From: Rhizobium sp. S152
GTDB lineage: Bacteria > Pseudomonadota > Alphaproteobacteria > Rhizobiales > Rhizobiaceae
DNA: 64,000 nucleotides
Assembly (NCBI RefSeq): GCF_030380735.1
Contig: NZ_JAUDRZ010000030.1
Span: forward strand, 206,035 to 270,034
Direction: 5' to 3'
A program made the translations under genes and the position numbers. The notes below the pieces were generated by a model. It was not told where the DNA came from. It made no database searches and saw only the letters and a program-made list of their open reading frames with translations. Positions 44,173 to 63,306 of the stretch are shown here, piece by piece. Each line of letters begins with the position of its first letter. Position 1 is the stretch's first letter.

Positions 44173-45237
44173 TTGACGCCACAATCCGTGGAGAGGCAAG
44201 GCACGAAAGCCGGTCGCAAGAAGCGGCCGCTGCCGGCGGAGGTGCGCTCCGCCTCGGCCGTGCCGGATGGCATTGCACCAAAGTCCGCCGTCGAGAAAGT
44301 CCCCCCACTTCTTTCCCTGGTCGTCCCCTGTTTCAACGAACAGGATGTCCTTCCCTTGTTTTTTTCGCGCGTGGTCGATGAACTCGAGCGGATCGACGGT
44401 ATCGATTTCGAGATCGTATGCGTCAACGATGGCAGCAGGGACGGGACTCTGGCGGTGTTGCTCGGCGCTTGTCGGGCCGATGCCCGTATCCGGGTTATCG
44501 ATCTCAGCCGGAATTTTGGCAAAGAGGCCGCGCTTTCCGCAGCACTTGCCGAGGCGCGTGGCGATATCATTGTGCCGATCGACGCCGACCTCCAGGATCC
44601 TCCGCAACTGATTGCCCAAATGGTCGAAAAATGGCGGGAAGGATATGATGTCGTGCTCGCGAAACGGATGGATCGGTCGGCCGACACCGTGCTCAAGCGT
44701 TGGACGGCTTCGGCGTTCTACCGCGTGCACAATGCATTGTCTGATGTCGCCATCCCCGAAAACACCGGCGATTTCCGCCTGATCACCCGCGAGGTGGTTG
44801 ATGCCCTGGCGCAATTGCCTGAGCGGCATCGCTTCATGAAAGGCCTGTTCGCCTGGGTTGGTTTTCGAACGGCGGAAATTGAATATCGCCGCGAACCACG
44901 CGCGGCGGGCAAGACCAAGTTCTCTTTTTGGAAGCTGTGGAACTTCGCGATGGAGGGCGTCACGAGTTTCAGCACGCTGCCGATGCGCATCTGGACCTAC
45001 ATCGGCACCTTCGTCGCTTTCTGCGCGGTCATTCGCGCCGTCATGCTGACGGTGCGGACCTTGATCTGGGGCGTGGATGTTCCGGGCTATGCTTCGCTTG
45101 CCACCGCGATCCTTCTTTTGGGCGGCGTGCAGCTGATCGGCATCGGTATTCTCGGCGAGTATGTCGGCCGGATCTATTTCGAGGTAAAGGGGCGACCGAT
45201 CTACATCGTGAAAGGCCGTCACGGGAGCAGGGTTTGA
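44173..45237 (+). CDS. family 2 glycosyltransferase, GtrB/DPM1-like
   Basis: 354-residue GT2 enzyme with two C-terminal membrane helices (about 275-345), as in bactoprenol glucosyltransferases. LSLVVPCFNEQDVLP, CVNDGSRDGT, IDADLQDPP (DxD) and GDFRLITREV are the family motifs. It probably makes undecaprenyl-phosphate-sugar. A TTG at 44173 directly follows GGAGAAGGA and is the likely start, although the frame is open from 44128. Coupled to the next gene by a 4-base overlap. Confidence 0.9.
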   Translation: MTPQSVERQGTKAGRKKRPLPAEVRSASAVPDGIAPKSAVEKVPPLLSLVVPCFNEQDVLPLFFSRVVDELERIDGIDFEIVCVNDGSRDGTLAVLLGACRADARIRVIDLSRNFGKEAALSAALAEARGDIIVPIDADLQDPPQLIAQMVEKWREGYDVVLAKRMDRSADTVLKRWTASAFYRVHNALSDVAIPENTGDFRLITREVVDALAQLPERHRFMKGLFAWVGFRTAEIEYRREPRAAGKTKFSFWKLWNFAMEGVTSFSTLPMRIWTYIGTFVAFCAVIRAVMLTVRTLIWGVDVPGYASLATAILLLGGVQLIGIGILGEYVGRIYFEVKGRPIYIVKGRHGSRV

Positions 45238-46787
45238 CGGCGGTGGAGCCCGGACCCGAGAAGAGCAGCCAAGCTCTTGGAACGTCTCTCTTCTGGCTAT
45301 GCGCGGCCGGCATCCTGTTGATCGCCGTGGGGTTGCGGCTCCCGATGCTGGCAAGTCGCCCGCTCTGGTTGGATGAAACCTACAGCGCCTGGTTTTCCGC
45401 GTTGCCGCTCCGCGAGCTTTGGAGCGAAGTTCCGGCTTATGAAACCCACCCGCCGCTCTACTATTCGCTCCTGAAGGGTTGGCGCTTCTTCTTCGGTCCC
45501 AGCGAGGCTGGGCTGCGAAGTTTCTCCGTGCTGGCAAGCGTCACGACCGTTTTCCTTCTCTCGATCTCCGGGCGCCTGCTTCGGGTCGGGGCGACGGGCG
45601 AGGCCGTGTCGTTGATTGCCGGACTGTTGCTCGCCGTCAATGCTGGAAGCATCAAATATGCACAGGAGGCGCGGCCCTACGCGCTTGAAACGCTTGCGGT
45701 GACTTGCGCCCTTGTCGCGTCGGCGGGATTTGTCTCGGCGTTCGGGCGCCATGTCGTCCGTCCGCGTGCGGCTGTTTGGGCGATGGCGCTTGCATTGTCC
45801 GGCGGGCTTCTCCTGTGGTCGCACAACACGGCGCTCTTCGTGGCCTTCGGCATTTGGTGCGCGTTGGGTGTGGCGATCCTGGTGTCCGGTTCCATTCACA
45901 GAGGGCGAATGTTCGCGCTAGCCTGTTTGGCGGGCATCGGCGCCTTGTTGATCTGGGCGCCGTTTCTTCCCTGGTTCATCCGGCAAAGCCAGAGCTTCGG
46001 CGCGATGCGGTTCTGGATCACGCCGATGCCATACGATCTCGCCAGCGCCTGGGTTCTGGCGGGCGGCGGGCTCGGGCCTGCCGCTCTCGCCCTTCTTCTT
46101 GCCGGCGCCGGCGCGTTGGCGCTGTGGCAACGTCACCGGCCGTTGCTTGCCGGCCTCTGCGTCGTGCTTGTCTTGCCGCTGTCACTCGTCCTGACGCTGA
46201 GCTTCCTGATGAAGCCTATTTATCTGGACCGGCTTTTTGGCTGGATGGCCCCGCCGCTAATGCTATTGGCGGCATGTGGCATTGTCTGCGTGTTCAAGAG
46301 CCCGCCGATCAGGTTCGTCGTCTGCTGCGTCGTTCTCGCCGCAAGTCTCCGGATGGTGACGCAGGACTATGCGGCGGTGCCGACCGAGGATTTTCGCGCA
46401 CTGAGCACGGAACTGACCGCACGTGCCCGTCCCGGCGATATCGTCATTGCCATTCCCAATGAACTCAATGTCGCTTTTGACTATTATGGATCGGCATCGC
46501 GCTCTCCGCCGGTGATCTATTTGCCAGGCCCTTTTCCCTATCTTGCTCAAGCCGGCAGCCGAAGCCACGTAGGTAATCTTGGAGCGCCACAGGTCATCGC
46601 CGGCGATGTGGCCGATCTTGACGAGCGGCTGGCCGGTTACTCCCGCATCTGGTTGGTCACTCGCCGATCTGATTTGTACGATCCTGACAGTCTCGCTCTC
46701 ACCGCCGTTGCGCGGATGGGTCGCTTGGCTGAAGAACTCGCATTCGGCCTCGTGAAAGCTCGGCTCTTCGAGCGGTCGCCTCCCTGA
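45234..46787 (+). CDS. GT39/ArnT-like membrane glycosyltransferase
   Basis: 517-residue integral membrane protein with about 10-12 hydrophobic spans. RPLWLDETYSAWF in the first periplasmic loop contains the acidic pair of GT-C enzymes, and ETHPPLYYSLLKGW is also typical. It starts with TTG at 45234 within a TTGA overlap with the GT2 gene. The pair fits a common scheme: the GT2 charges undecaprenyl phosphate with a sugar and the GT-C enzyme transfers it outside the membrane. Acceptor unknown. Confidence 0.87.
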   Translation: MTAVEPGPEKSSQALGTSLFWLCAAGILLIAVGLRLPMLASRPLWLDETYSAWFSALPLRELWSEVPAYETHPPLYYSLLKGWRFFFGPSEAGLRSFSVLASVTTVFLLSISGRLLRVGATGEAVSLIAGLLLAVNAGSIKYAQEARPYALETLAVTCALVASAGFVSAFGRHVVRPRAAVWAMALALSGGLLLWSHNTALFVAFGIWCALGVAILVSGSIHRGRMFALACLAGIGALLIWAPFLPWFIRQSQSFGAMRFWITPMPYDLASAWVLAGGGLGPAALALLLAGAGALALWQRHRPLLAGLCVVLVLPLSLVLTLSFLMKPIYLDRLFGWMAPPLMLLAACGIVCVFKSPPIRFVVCCVVLAASLRMVTQDYAAVPTEDFRALSTELTARARPGDIVIAIPNELNVAFDYYGSASRSPPVIYLPGPFPYLAQAGSRSHVGNLGAPQVIAGDVADLDERLAGYSRIWLVTRRSDLYDPDSLALTAVARMGRLAEELAFGLVKARLFERSPP

Positions 46788-47056
46788 TGTTGAAAAGTAT
46801 CCGGCAAAAGATGAGATCGGCGCATTGCAAAGCGAAGGCAGTCTATGTTAACAGGGCCCCTCGGCATGGAAATGTTCCGTGTCTTGCGAAGCGCCGGCGT
46901 TGCCTCAGGGCTTGATGCTGCGTATCCGTTAATTTCGTTAAACTTCGGTTTCCCCTCTTGTGTTAACGGGAAGCGGTGGTTATGTAGGGTTCAACAGACA
47001 CGCGGTGCGTGGGGCTGATATTTCAGCTTTACGCGCCGTAATTGCGTGGGCAGTCG
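46788..47056. other. gap upstream of secE, probable secE-nusG promoter region
   Basis: 269 bases without a convincing gene, with AT-rich runs near 46930-46970. The promoter of secE-nusG and the following ribosomal genes is expected here, but I could not assign boxes. Confidence 0.4.
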
Positions 47057-47257
47057 ATGGCATCCAAATCCAATCCGTTTACGTTTCTTCAGCAGGTTCG
47101 CACGGAAACGTCGAAAGTTACCTGGCCGTCGCGCCGCGAGACGATGATCTCGACGATCATGGTGCTGGTAATGGTGGTATTTGCCGCGCTGTTCTTCTTT
47201 GCCGCGGACCAGCTTATCGGTTGGCTCCTGAGCTTCGTGCTCAACGTCGGCAACTGA
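47057..47257 (+). CDS. secE: preprotein translocase subunit SecE
   Basis: 66-residue membrane protein of the SecYEG channel. The conserved cytosolic segment RTETSKVTWPSRRET precedes one transmembrane helix (about 30-60). The ATG at 47057 is preferred to the TTG at 47042. nusG follows after 17 bases, the universal secE-nusG pair. Confidence 0.96.
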   Translation: MASKSNPFTFLQQVRTETSKVTWPSRRETMISTIMVLVMVVFAALFFFAADQLIGWLLSFVLNVGN

Positions 47258-47274
47258 TAGGGTGGAGATATAAC

Positions 47275-47805
47275 ATGGCGGCACGTTGGTATATCGTCCA
47301 CGCATATTCGAATTTTGAAAAGAAGGTCGCTGAGGACATCGAGAACAAGGCTCGCCAGAAGGGGCTTGAGCACCTGTTCGAGAAGATTCTCGTGCCGACC
47401 GAAAAGGTGGTCGAAGTGCGTCGCGGCCGTAAGGTCGATAGCGAGCGCAAGTTCTTCCCGGGCTACGTCATGGTTCGCGCGAATCTGACGGACGAGGCCT
47501 ATCACCTGATCAAGAACACGCCGAAGGTCACCGGCTTCCTCGGTTCCGACAATCGTCCGGTTCCGATTCCCGACTCCGAAGCGGAGCGCATTCTTGGTCA
47601 GGTCCAGGAAGGTGTCGAGCGTCCGAAGTCTTCGGTTACCTTCGAGATCGGCGAGCAGGTCCGTGTTTCCGACGGTCCTTTCGCATCGTTCAACGGCACT
47701 GTGCAGGATGTGGACGAAGAGCGTTCGCGTCTGAAGGTCGAAGTATCCATCTTTGGTCGCGCTACGCCGGTCGAACTCGAATACGCTCAGGTCGAGAAGG
47801 TCTGA
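47275..47805 (+). CDS. nusG: transcription antitermination factor NusG
   Basis: 176-residue elongation factor that binds RNA polymerase and links it to the ribosome or Rho. The N-terminal NGN domain begins ARWYIVHAYSNFEKKVAEDI, with KFFPGYVMVRAN; the C-terminal KOW domain has GEQVRVSDGPFASFNGTVQD. Confidence 0.97.
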   Translation: MAARWYIVHAYSNFEKKVAEDIENKARQKGLEHLFEKILVPTEKVVEVRRGRKVDSERKFFPGYVMVRANLTDEAYHLIKNTPKVTGFLGSDNRPVPIPDSEAERILGQVQEGVERPKSSVTFEIGEQVRVSDGPFASFNGTVQDVDEERSRLKVEVSIFGRATPVELEYAQVEKV

Positions 47806-47976
47806 GCCGGGAGGCGGTCGTAAGCGACTTGTTTTCCTGCGGCGCAAGCCGCGAAGCGCGTGGAAGGTGAGGGCACCTTAGCCGGGTCCTAAAATCCGAA
47901 CCACGCAACCGCAGCCGCCGGAGTAATTCGGCATTTATTGGCCGGGCAACCGGCCGTCAGTGAAAGGCAGAGAGAT
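47806..47976 (+). promoter_or_regulatory. rplKA leader region
   Basis: 171-base leader with a GCGGC-GCAA-GCCGC tetraloop hairpin (47839-47852) and further G/C-rich pairing. In many bacteria L1 represses its own operon through an rRNA-like site here; whether one is present is unproven. Confidence 0.4.
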
Positions 47977-48408
47977 ATGGCTAAGAAAGTTGCAGGCCAG
48001 CTCAAGCTTCAGGTCAAGGCAGGATCGGCTAACCCGTCCCCGCCGATCGGCCCGGCGCTTGGTCAGCGTGGCATTAACATCATGGAATTCTGCAAGGCGT
48101 TCAATGCCGCCACGCAGGAAATGGAAAAGGGTATGCCGATTCCGGTCGTCATCACCTACTACCAGGACAAGTCCTTCACCTTCATCATGAAGCAGCCGCC
48201 TGTCAGCTACTTCCTGAAGAAGGAAGCGAAGATCCAGTCCGGCTCGAAGACGCCTGGCAAGGGCGCCAACGCAGGCAAGCTCACCAAGGCTCAGATCAAG
48301 TCGATCGCCGAAGCCAAGATGAAGGACCTGAACGCAGCTGATATCGAAGGCGCAATGGCGATGATCGAGGGCTCTGCCCGCGCCATGGGCCTGGAAGTGG
48401 TAGGATAA
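47977..48408 (+). CDS. rplK: 50S ribosomal protein L11
   Basis: 143-residue protein of the GTPase-associated centre. It begins AKKVAGQLKLQVKAGSANPS, with PPIGPALGQRGINIMEFCKAFN, the family signature with its trimethylated-residue region. The stop is followed after 4 bases by rplA. Confidence 0.98.
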   Translation: MAKKVAGQLKLQVKAGSANPSPPIGPALGQRGINIMEFCKAFNAATQEMEKGMPIPVVITYYQDKSFTFIMKQPPVSYFLKKEAKIQSGSKTPGKGANAGKLTKAQIKSIAEAKMKDLNAADIEGAMAMIEGSARAMGLEVVG

Positions 48409-48412
48409 GACC

Positions 48413-49105
48413 ATGGCAGGCAAGCGCACCAAGAAGATCAACGAAGGTGTTGATCCCACGAAGCTCTACGCTCTCGACCTCGCTATCAGCATGGTCAAGG
48501 AACGGGCTGTCGCCAAGTTCGACGAAACCGTCGAAGTATCGATGAACCTCGGCGTTGACCCGCGTCATGCCGACCAGATGGTTCGCGGCGTTGTCAACCT
48601 GCCGAACGGCACGGGCCGTGACGTTCGCGTCGCCGTCTTCGCACGTGGCGCCAAGGCTGATGAAGCCAAGGCTGCAGGTGCTGATGTTGTCGGCGCTGAA
48701 GATCTCGTCGAGATCGTTCAGGGCGGCAAGATCGACTTCGATCGCTGCATCGCGACCCCGGACATGATGCCGCTCGTCGGCCGCCTCGGTAAGGTTCTCG
48801 GCCCGCGTGGCATGATGCCGAACCCGAAAGTCGGTACCGTCACCATGGACGTCGCCGGTGCCGTCAAGGCTTCCAAGGGCGGCGCTGTCGAGTTCCGCGT
48901 CGAGAAGGCTGGTATCGTCCACGCCGGCATCGGCAAGGCTTCGTTCGACGCCAAGGCTCTTGAAGAAAACATCAAGGCCTTCGCTGACGCCGTCATCAAG
49001 GCAAAGCCGGCTGGCGCCAAGGGTAACTACGTCAAGCGCGTAGCGATCTCTTCGACCATGGGCCCGGGCGTCAAGATCGAAGTCGCTTCGGTCACGACCG
49101 CTTAA
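48413..49105 (+). CDS. rplA: 50S ribosomal protein L1
   Basis: 230-residue protein of the L1 stalk, also the translational repressor of the rplKA operon in many bacteria. VSMNLGVDPRHADQMVRGVV and GKVLGPRGMMPNPKVGTVT are the conserved blocks. Starts at ATG 48413. Confidence 0.98.
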   Translation: MAGKRTKKINEGVDPTKLYALDLAISMVKERAVAKFDETVEVSMNLGVDPRHADQMVRGVVNLPNGTGRDVRVAVFARGAKADEAKAAGADVVGAEDLVEIVQGGKIDFDRCIATPDMMPLVGRLGKVLGPRGMMPNPKVGTVTMDVAGAVKASKGGAVEFRVEKAGIVHAGIGKASFDAKALEENIKAFADAVIKAKPAGAKGNYVKRVAISSTMGPGVKIEVASVTTA

Positions 49106-49431
49106 TCAAGTTTCGCCGGGCTTCGGCCCGGCTCATCAGATTCCGGCCTCGCAAGGGGCCGGGATATTCCGGAGAAATCCGGAATCCTGTCCGAGATTGC
49201 AGGTGGTTTTCCCTTAATCACTTGGCCTGCATGAGACGGGTAAGGCCCGAATTTTTGAAGCTCCGCTTCATCGATTTGGTTCGAACCTTGGATGCCTTGT
49301 GCCTCTTAGCCTTTCTGGCGCGGAGCGCGAGGGGACAGGATCCTCAAGCGTCGCTTGGGATCATTCGTGATCTCAGGAGGCAAAGGCAACCCGATGGGGC
49401 CGGTCACGGTCTCATCTACTGGAGATAGGCA
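49106..49431 (+). promoter_or_regulatory. rplJL leader (possible L10 autoregulatory region)
   Basis: 326-base gap without a gene. A GCCGGGC-TTCG-GCCCGGC hairpin (49115-49132) just after rplA looks like a terminator or attenuator. A TGAAGC/GCTTCA hairpin lies near 49256-49270. Such long leaders in other bacteria bind L10-L12 to repress rplJ translation. Confidence 0.5.
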
Positions 49432-49950
49432 GTGGAAAGAGCGGAAAAACGCGAATTCGTCACGGAACTGAACGAAGTCTTCAAGGCTTCGGGCTCGGTT
49501 GTCGTGGCCCACTATGCTGGTGCTACAGTCGCGCAGATGAACGACTTCCGTTCCAAGATGCGCGCAGCTGGCGGTACCGTCAAAGTCGCGAAGAACCGCC
49601 TGGCCAAAATCGCCCTTCAGGGTACGGAAGCGGAAGGGATCTCTGGTCTCTTCACCGGTCAGACGCTCATTGCATACAGCAATGACCCGATCACCGCTCC
49701 GAAAGTCGTCGTGGATTTCGCCAAGACCAACGATAAGATCGTTGTTTTGGGCGGCGCCATGGGAACAACGACGCTCAACGCCGATGCAGTCAAGTCGCTC
49801 GCGACCCTGCCTTCGTTGGACGAACTGCGCGCGAAGCTGCTGGGCATGATCCAGACTCCGGCTACCCGCATTGCAGGCGTTGTTGCAGCACCGGCAAGCC
49901 AGCTTGCTCGCGTGTTTTCGGCTTACGCCAAGAAGGACGAAGCCGCATAA
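49432..49950 (+). CDS. rplJ: 50S ribosomal protein L10
   Basis: 172-residue stalk protein that anchors L7/L12 dimers. It starts with GTG (ERAEKREFVTELNEVF). VVAHYAGATVAQMNDFRSKM and the C-terminal helix binding L12 are visible. A GTG start here is common for this gene. Confidence 0.97.
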   Translation: MERAEKREFVTELNEVFKASGSVVVAHYAGATVAQMNDFRSKMRAAGGTVKVAKNRLAKIALQGTEAEGISGLFTGQTLIAYSNDPITAPKVVVDFAKTNDKIVVLGGAMGTTTLNADAVKSLATLPSLDELRAKLLGMIQTPATRIAGVVAAPASQLARVFSAYAKKDEAA

Positions 49951-50008
49951 GGCGGTTTTTTGCTGTTTATAAACAACCGGTTCGAACCGAACAAAAGGAA
50001 TTGATACA

Positions 50009-50386
<378 letters not shown>

Positions 50387-50400
50387 TCTTGAACTACATG

Positions 50401-50426
50401 TGGGGGGTGAGGTTTCTCACCTCCCA
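50401..50426 (+). terminator. first hairpin between rplL and rpoB
   Basis: 11-bp stem TGGGGGGTGAG / CTCACCTCCCA (one G-T pair), loop GTTT, followed by TTTG. It lies 14 bases after the rplL stop. Likely a partial attenuator, since rpoB must still be transcribed. Confidence 0.6.
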
Positions 50427-50446
50427 TTTGTCGTTTCGTTGAACGA

Positions 50447-50484
50447 ATTACCCAAAAGCCGCGTGAAAACGGCTTTTGGGTAAT
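50447..50484 (+). promoter_or_regulatory. second hairpin between rplL and rpoB
   Basis: Perfect 15-bp stem ATTACCCAAAAGCCG / CGGCTTTTGGGTAAT with an 8-base loop. There is no T-tract, so it resembles an RNase III or other processing site, known at this junction in E. coli, or an attenuator. Confidence 0.6.
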
Positions 50485-50642
50485 GGGTTCTTCAAGAGGA
50501 TAGTCTCGAACCAAGACGCGAAGGCAATCCGGCCTCGTGTTTCGGGAAGTGAGACGAGATTGAATTACTCATGATCGACGGGGTCGACTGGCCATCGGTT
50601 CCCGTCCGTTGCAGGCCCGGATGCAATTTTGAAGGAGCGACG

Positions 50643-54779
<4,137 letters not shown>

Positions 54780-54968
54780 CCACCTGATAGGGTGCGCGCT
54801 GTCCTGCAGCGCGCACCGTCCCAGCTCTGGCCCCGTAACGTGTTGGCCGGGAAGGGACGATTTCGCCGCATTCTGCGGTTATTGTCGTTTTTTCGCGATG
54901 GCGCGGCGCCCGGGATTTGCCGCTGACCATCGCAGTTTGAGGGCTTTCAGCCCATGAAGGAGACAGGC

Positions 54969-59180
<4,212 letters not shown>

Positions 59181-59214
59181 TCGGCAGCGCGGTCCGCGCG
59201 ATGGAAAAGACAAG

Positions 59215-59244
59215 AAAGCCGCCCGGAGCGATCCGGGCGGCTTT
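59215..59244 (+). terminator. rho-independent terminator of the rpoBC operon
   Basis: Perfect 13-bp stem AAAGCCGCCCGGA / TCCGGGCGGCTTT, loop GCGA, followed by T residues. Confidence 0.95.
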
Positions 59245-59250
59245 TTCGTT

Positions 59251-59403
59251 TCAGATTTTGAAGCGGGCAGGGGCTGCGTGGTTCAGCCGATCATTGGCAG
59301 GCAATGTTCCATGCCGTACGTCCGGAAACTCAGGCTCATCGAAAACCAGAAGCCGGTCACGCCATGTGGCGTAGATCAGCACTTTCAGCGCATCCGGCTC
59401 CAT
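59251..59403 (-). pseudogene. possible remnant of a Nudix hydrolase
   Basis: 50-codon frame beginning ATG at 59403. LKVLIYATWRDRLLVFDEPE resembles the first strand pair of Nudix proteins (the VLAY...RLLVF pattern), but the Nudix box that should follow is absent and the sequence ends after NHAAPARFKI. Weak ribosome-binding site. It lies 7 bases downstream of the 97-residue gene on the same strand. It may be a decayed gene or a small real protein. Confidence 0.4.
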
Positions 59404-59410
59404 GCCCGTC

Positions 59411-59704
59411 TCAGCTGAACCGGATGATGGCGACTTCGCCGTCGACGGCGCCCTGATAGGCGGAAGCGTGCGGCTCTTCCGCCGGTACTTCCGTCAGCAT
59501 ACCGATCTGGTCGAGGTCGGCCTCGATGAAGCCTTCTTCGGCCAGTGCGTTGAGCGCCGTGCGTACGGCGCTGTCCTCGTCGGCGCCCCTCAGCATGATG
59601 TGAAGGTCGACACCCTCACTGGCATCGGTTTCATATCCTTTGCCGATGATGATGAAGACCATCGGGCCTTCGGAATTGTTGTCGTTGTCGGGAGAAGTAA
59701 TCAT
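59411..59704 (-). CDS. hypothetical acidic protein
   Basis: 97 residues, acidic, no signal or membrane segment. MVFIIIGKGYETDASEG and the alternating pattern through VDLHIMLRGADEDSAVRTAL suggest a small alpha/beta fold. The ATG at 59704 has GAAGGACTTAGG upstream. Family not recognised. It lies between rpoC and rpsL but on the opposite strand. Confidence 0.65.
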   Translation of the reverse strand: MITSPDNDNNSEGPMVFIIIGKGYETDASEGVDLHIMLRGADEDSAVRTALNALAEEGFIEADLDQIGMLTEVPAEEPHASAYQGAVDGEVAIIRFS

Positions 59705-60188
59705 CCTAAGTCCTTCGATTCGGATTTGAATCTGTTTTCAGGCACTTGGCCCTTGCAATCTGTGATTCCTTAGCCGCTTTCGCCGCAATGCCCAAGTTTA
59801 ACTTGGCGTCTCCCGCCGATTTTGCCATAAGCTCCCCAAAGAGGGCCGAAAGGCTGCGTTTCAAGGCGTTCCGCCGAAGATTATTTCTTAACAGCCTTGA
59901 CGCGAGGACGGGAAACCAGTAGTACCCGCGCCATCGGAACCCATGTGAGGCATGGCCATCGGGAGCGACGCGCCCCTGATATCACCTCAAACAAGGTTCG
60001 AAACGCACGTTGAAGATATGTTGCCTGCACGCATGACGCATTTCTTTTGCGTCCTCTGCTCTCGGTGGTCCATCTGCAAAAACAGATCGGGCCACGTTTT
60101 GCGCATTGAGACAAGCGTGTGATCTTGCCGGAGACGGCGTGAGTTACGCCCGCAAGGGTTCTGAGATAGAAACGTAAGGGATGGTTGA
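59705..60188. other. 484-base region upstream of rpsL
   Basis: No supported gene. It should hold the str-operon promoter and leader. A hairpin with an inner GGCGT/ACGCC stem and an outer CTTGC/GCAAG pair lies at about 60122-60158, just before rpsL; S7- or S12-mediated control is conceivable but unproven. Confidence 0.45.
59897..59925 (+). promoter_or_regulatory. candidate str-operon promoter
   Basis: TTGACG (59897-59902; CTTGAC from 59896 fits the rhizobial -35), 17 bases, TAGTAC (59920-59925). The -10 is only half matched. Confidence 0.35.
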
Positions 60189-60560
60189 ATGCCTACCGTA
60201 AACCAGCTGATCCGCAAGCCGCGCCAGCCAAACGTAAAGCGTAACAAGGTTCCTGCACTGCAGGAAAACCCGCAGAAGCGTGGTGTTTGCACCCGCGTCT
60301 ACACCACGACGCCGAAGAAGCCGAACTCGGCTCTCCGTAAGGTCGCCAAGATTCGTCTCACCAACGGCTTTGAAGTCATCGGTTACATTCCTGGCGAAGG
60401 TCACAACCTTCAGGAACACTCCGTTGTCATGATCCGCGGCGGCCGCGTAAAGGACCTTCCGGGTGTCCGTTACCACATCATCCGCGGCGTTCTCGATACC
60501 CAGGGTGTCAAGAACCGCAAGCAGCGTCGTTCCAAGTACGGTGCGAAGCGTCCGAAGTAA
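60189..60560 (+). CDS. rpsL: 30S ribosomal protein S12
   Basis: 123-residue decoding-centre protein. TTPKKPNSALRKV includes Lys43 and RGGRVKDLPGVRYH includes Lys88; both are the wild-type residues. First gene of the rpsL-rpsG-fusA-tufB (str) operon. Confidence 0.98.
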   Translation: MPTVNQLIRKPRQPNVKRNKVPALQENPQKRGVCTRVYTTTPKKPNSALRKVAKIRLTNGFEVIGYIPGEGHNLQEHSVVMIRGGRVKDLPGVRYHIIRGVLDTQGVKNRKQRRSKYGAKRPK

Positions 60561-60638
60561 TTCGGACTTTTTTTGAATTCGGCGCTGCGTGAGGTCCTCC
60601 GCGTGGTAAAGCGCCTTAACGGTTAAGAGACGAGAAGT

Positions 60639-61109
60639 ATGTCCAGACGTCACAGAGCAGAAAAGCGCGAGATCAACCCGGACCCGAAGTTCGGCGATCT
60701 CATCGTCACCAAGTTCATGAATGCGATCATGCTCGACGGCAAGAAGTCCGTCGCTGAAAGCATTGTTTACGGCGCGTTTGACTCCGTAGCGAACAAGTCG
60801 AAGCAGGAGCCGCTGGTTGTTTTCCACGCCGCCCTCGACAACATTGCTCCGCACGTAGAAGTCCGTTCGCGCCGCGTTGGTGGTGCTACGTATCAGGTTC
60901 CAGTCGATGTTCGTCCCGAGCGTCGTCAGGCCCTCGCAATTCGCTGGCTGATCACTGCCGCTCGCAAGCGCAATGAAACGACGATGGTCGATCGCCTGTC
61001 CGGCGAGCTTCTCGATGCATCCAACAACCGTGGCAGCGCCGTCAAGAAGCGCGAAGACACGCACAAGATGGCTGATGCCAACCGTGCGTTCTCGCACTAT
61101 CGCTGGTAA
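60639..61109 (+). CDS. rpsG: 30S ribosomal protein S7
   Basis: 156-residue head protein that nucleates 30S assembly. It starts SRRHRAEKREINPDPKFGD, with GGATYQVPVDVRPERRQALA and a C-terminal NRAFSHYRW. It follows rpsL by 78 bases and precedes fusA by 29. Confidence 0.98.
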   Translation: MSRRHRAEKREINPDPKFGDLIVTKFMNAIMLDGKKSVAESIVYGAFDSVANKSKQEPLVVFHAALDNIAPHVEVRSRRVGGATYQVPVDVRPERRQALAIRWLITAARKRNETTMVDRLSGELLDASNNRGSAVKKREDTHKMADANRAFSHYRW

Positions 61110-61138
61110 TCCCGAACGGTTCCGAAAGGCAGTCCATT

Positions 61139-63238
<2,100 letters not shown>

Positions 63239-63306
63239 CCGGAATACCAATTGACCGATAACAAGAATTAGATCCCCTCGGGGACTAGCAGAATTGGAGA
63301 GCCTAA

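Noticed and set aside
41245..46787. Integrated mobile element at tRNA-Trp
   Set aside because: No integrase, transposase or duplicated tRNA end is visible, so only a hotspot of accessory genes is claimed.
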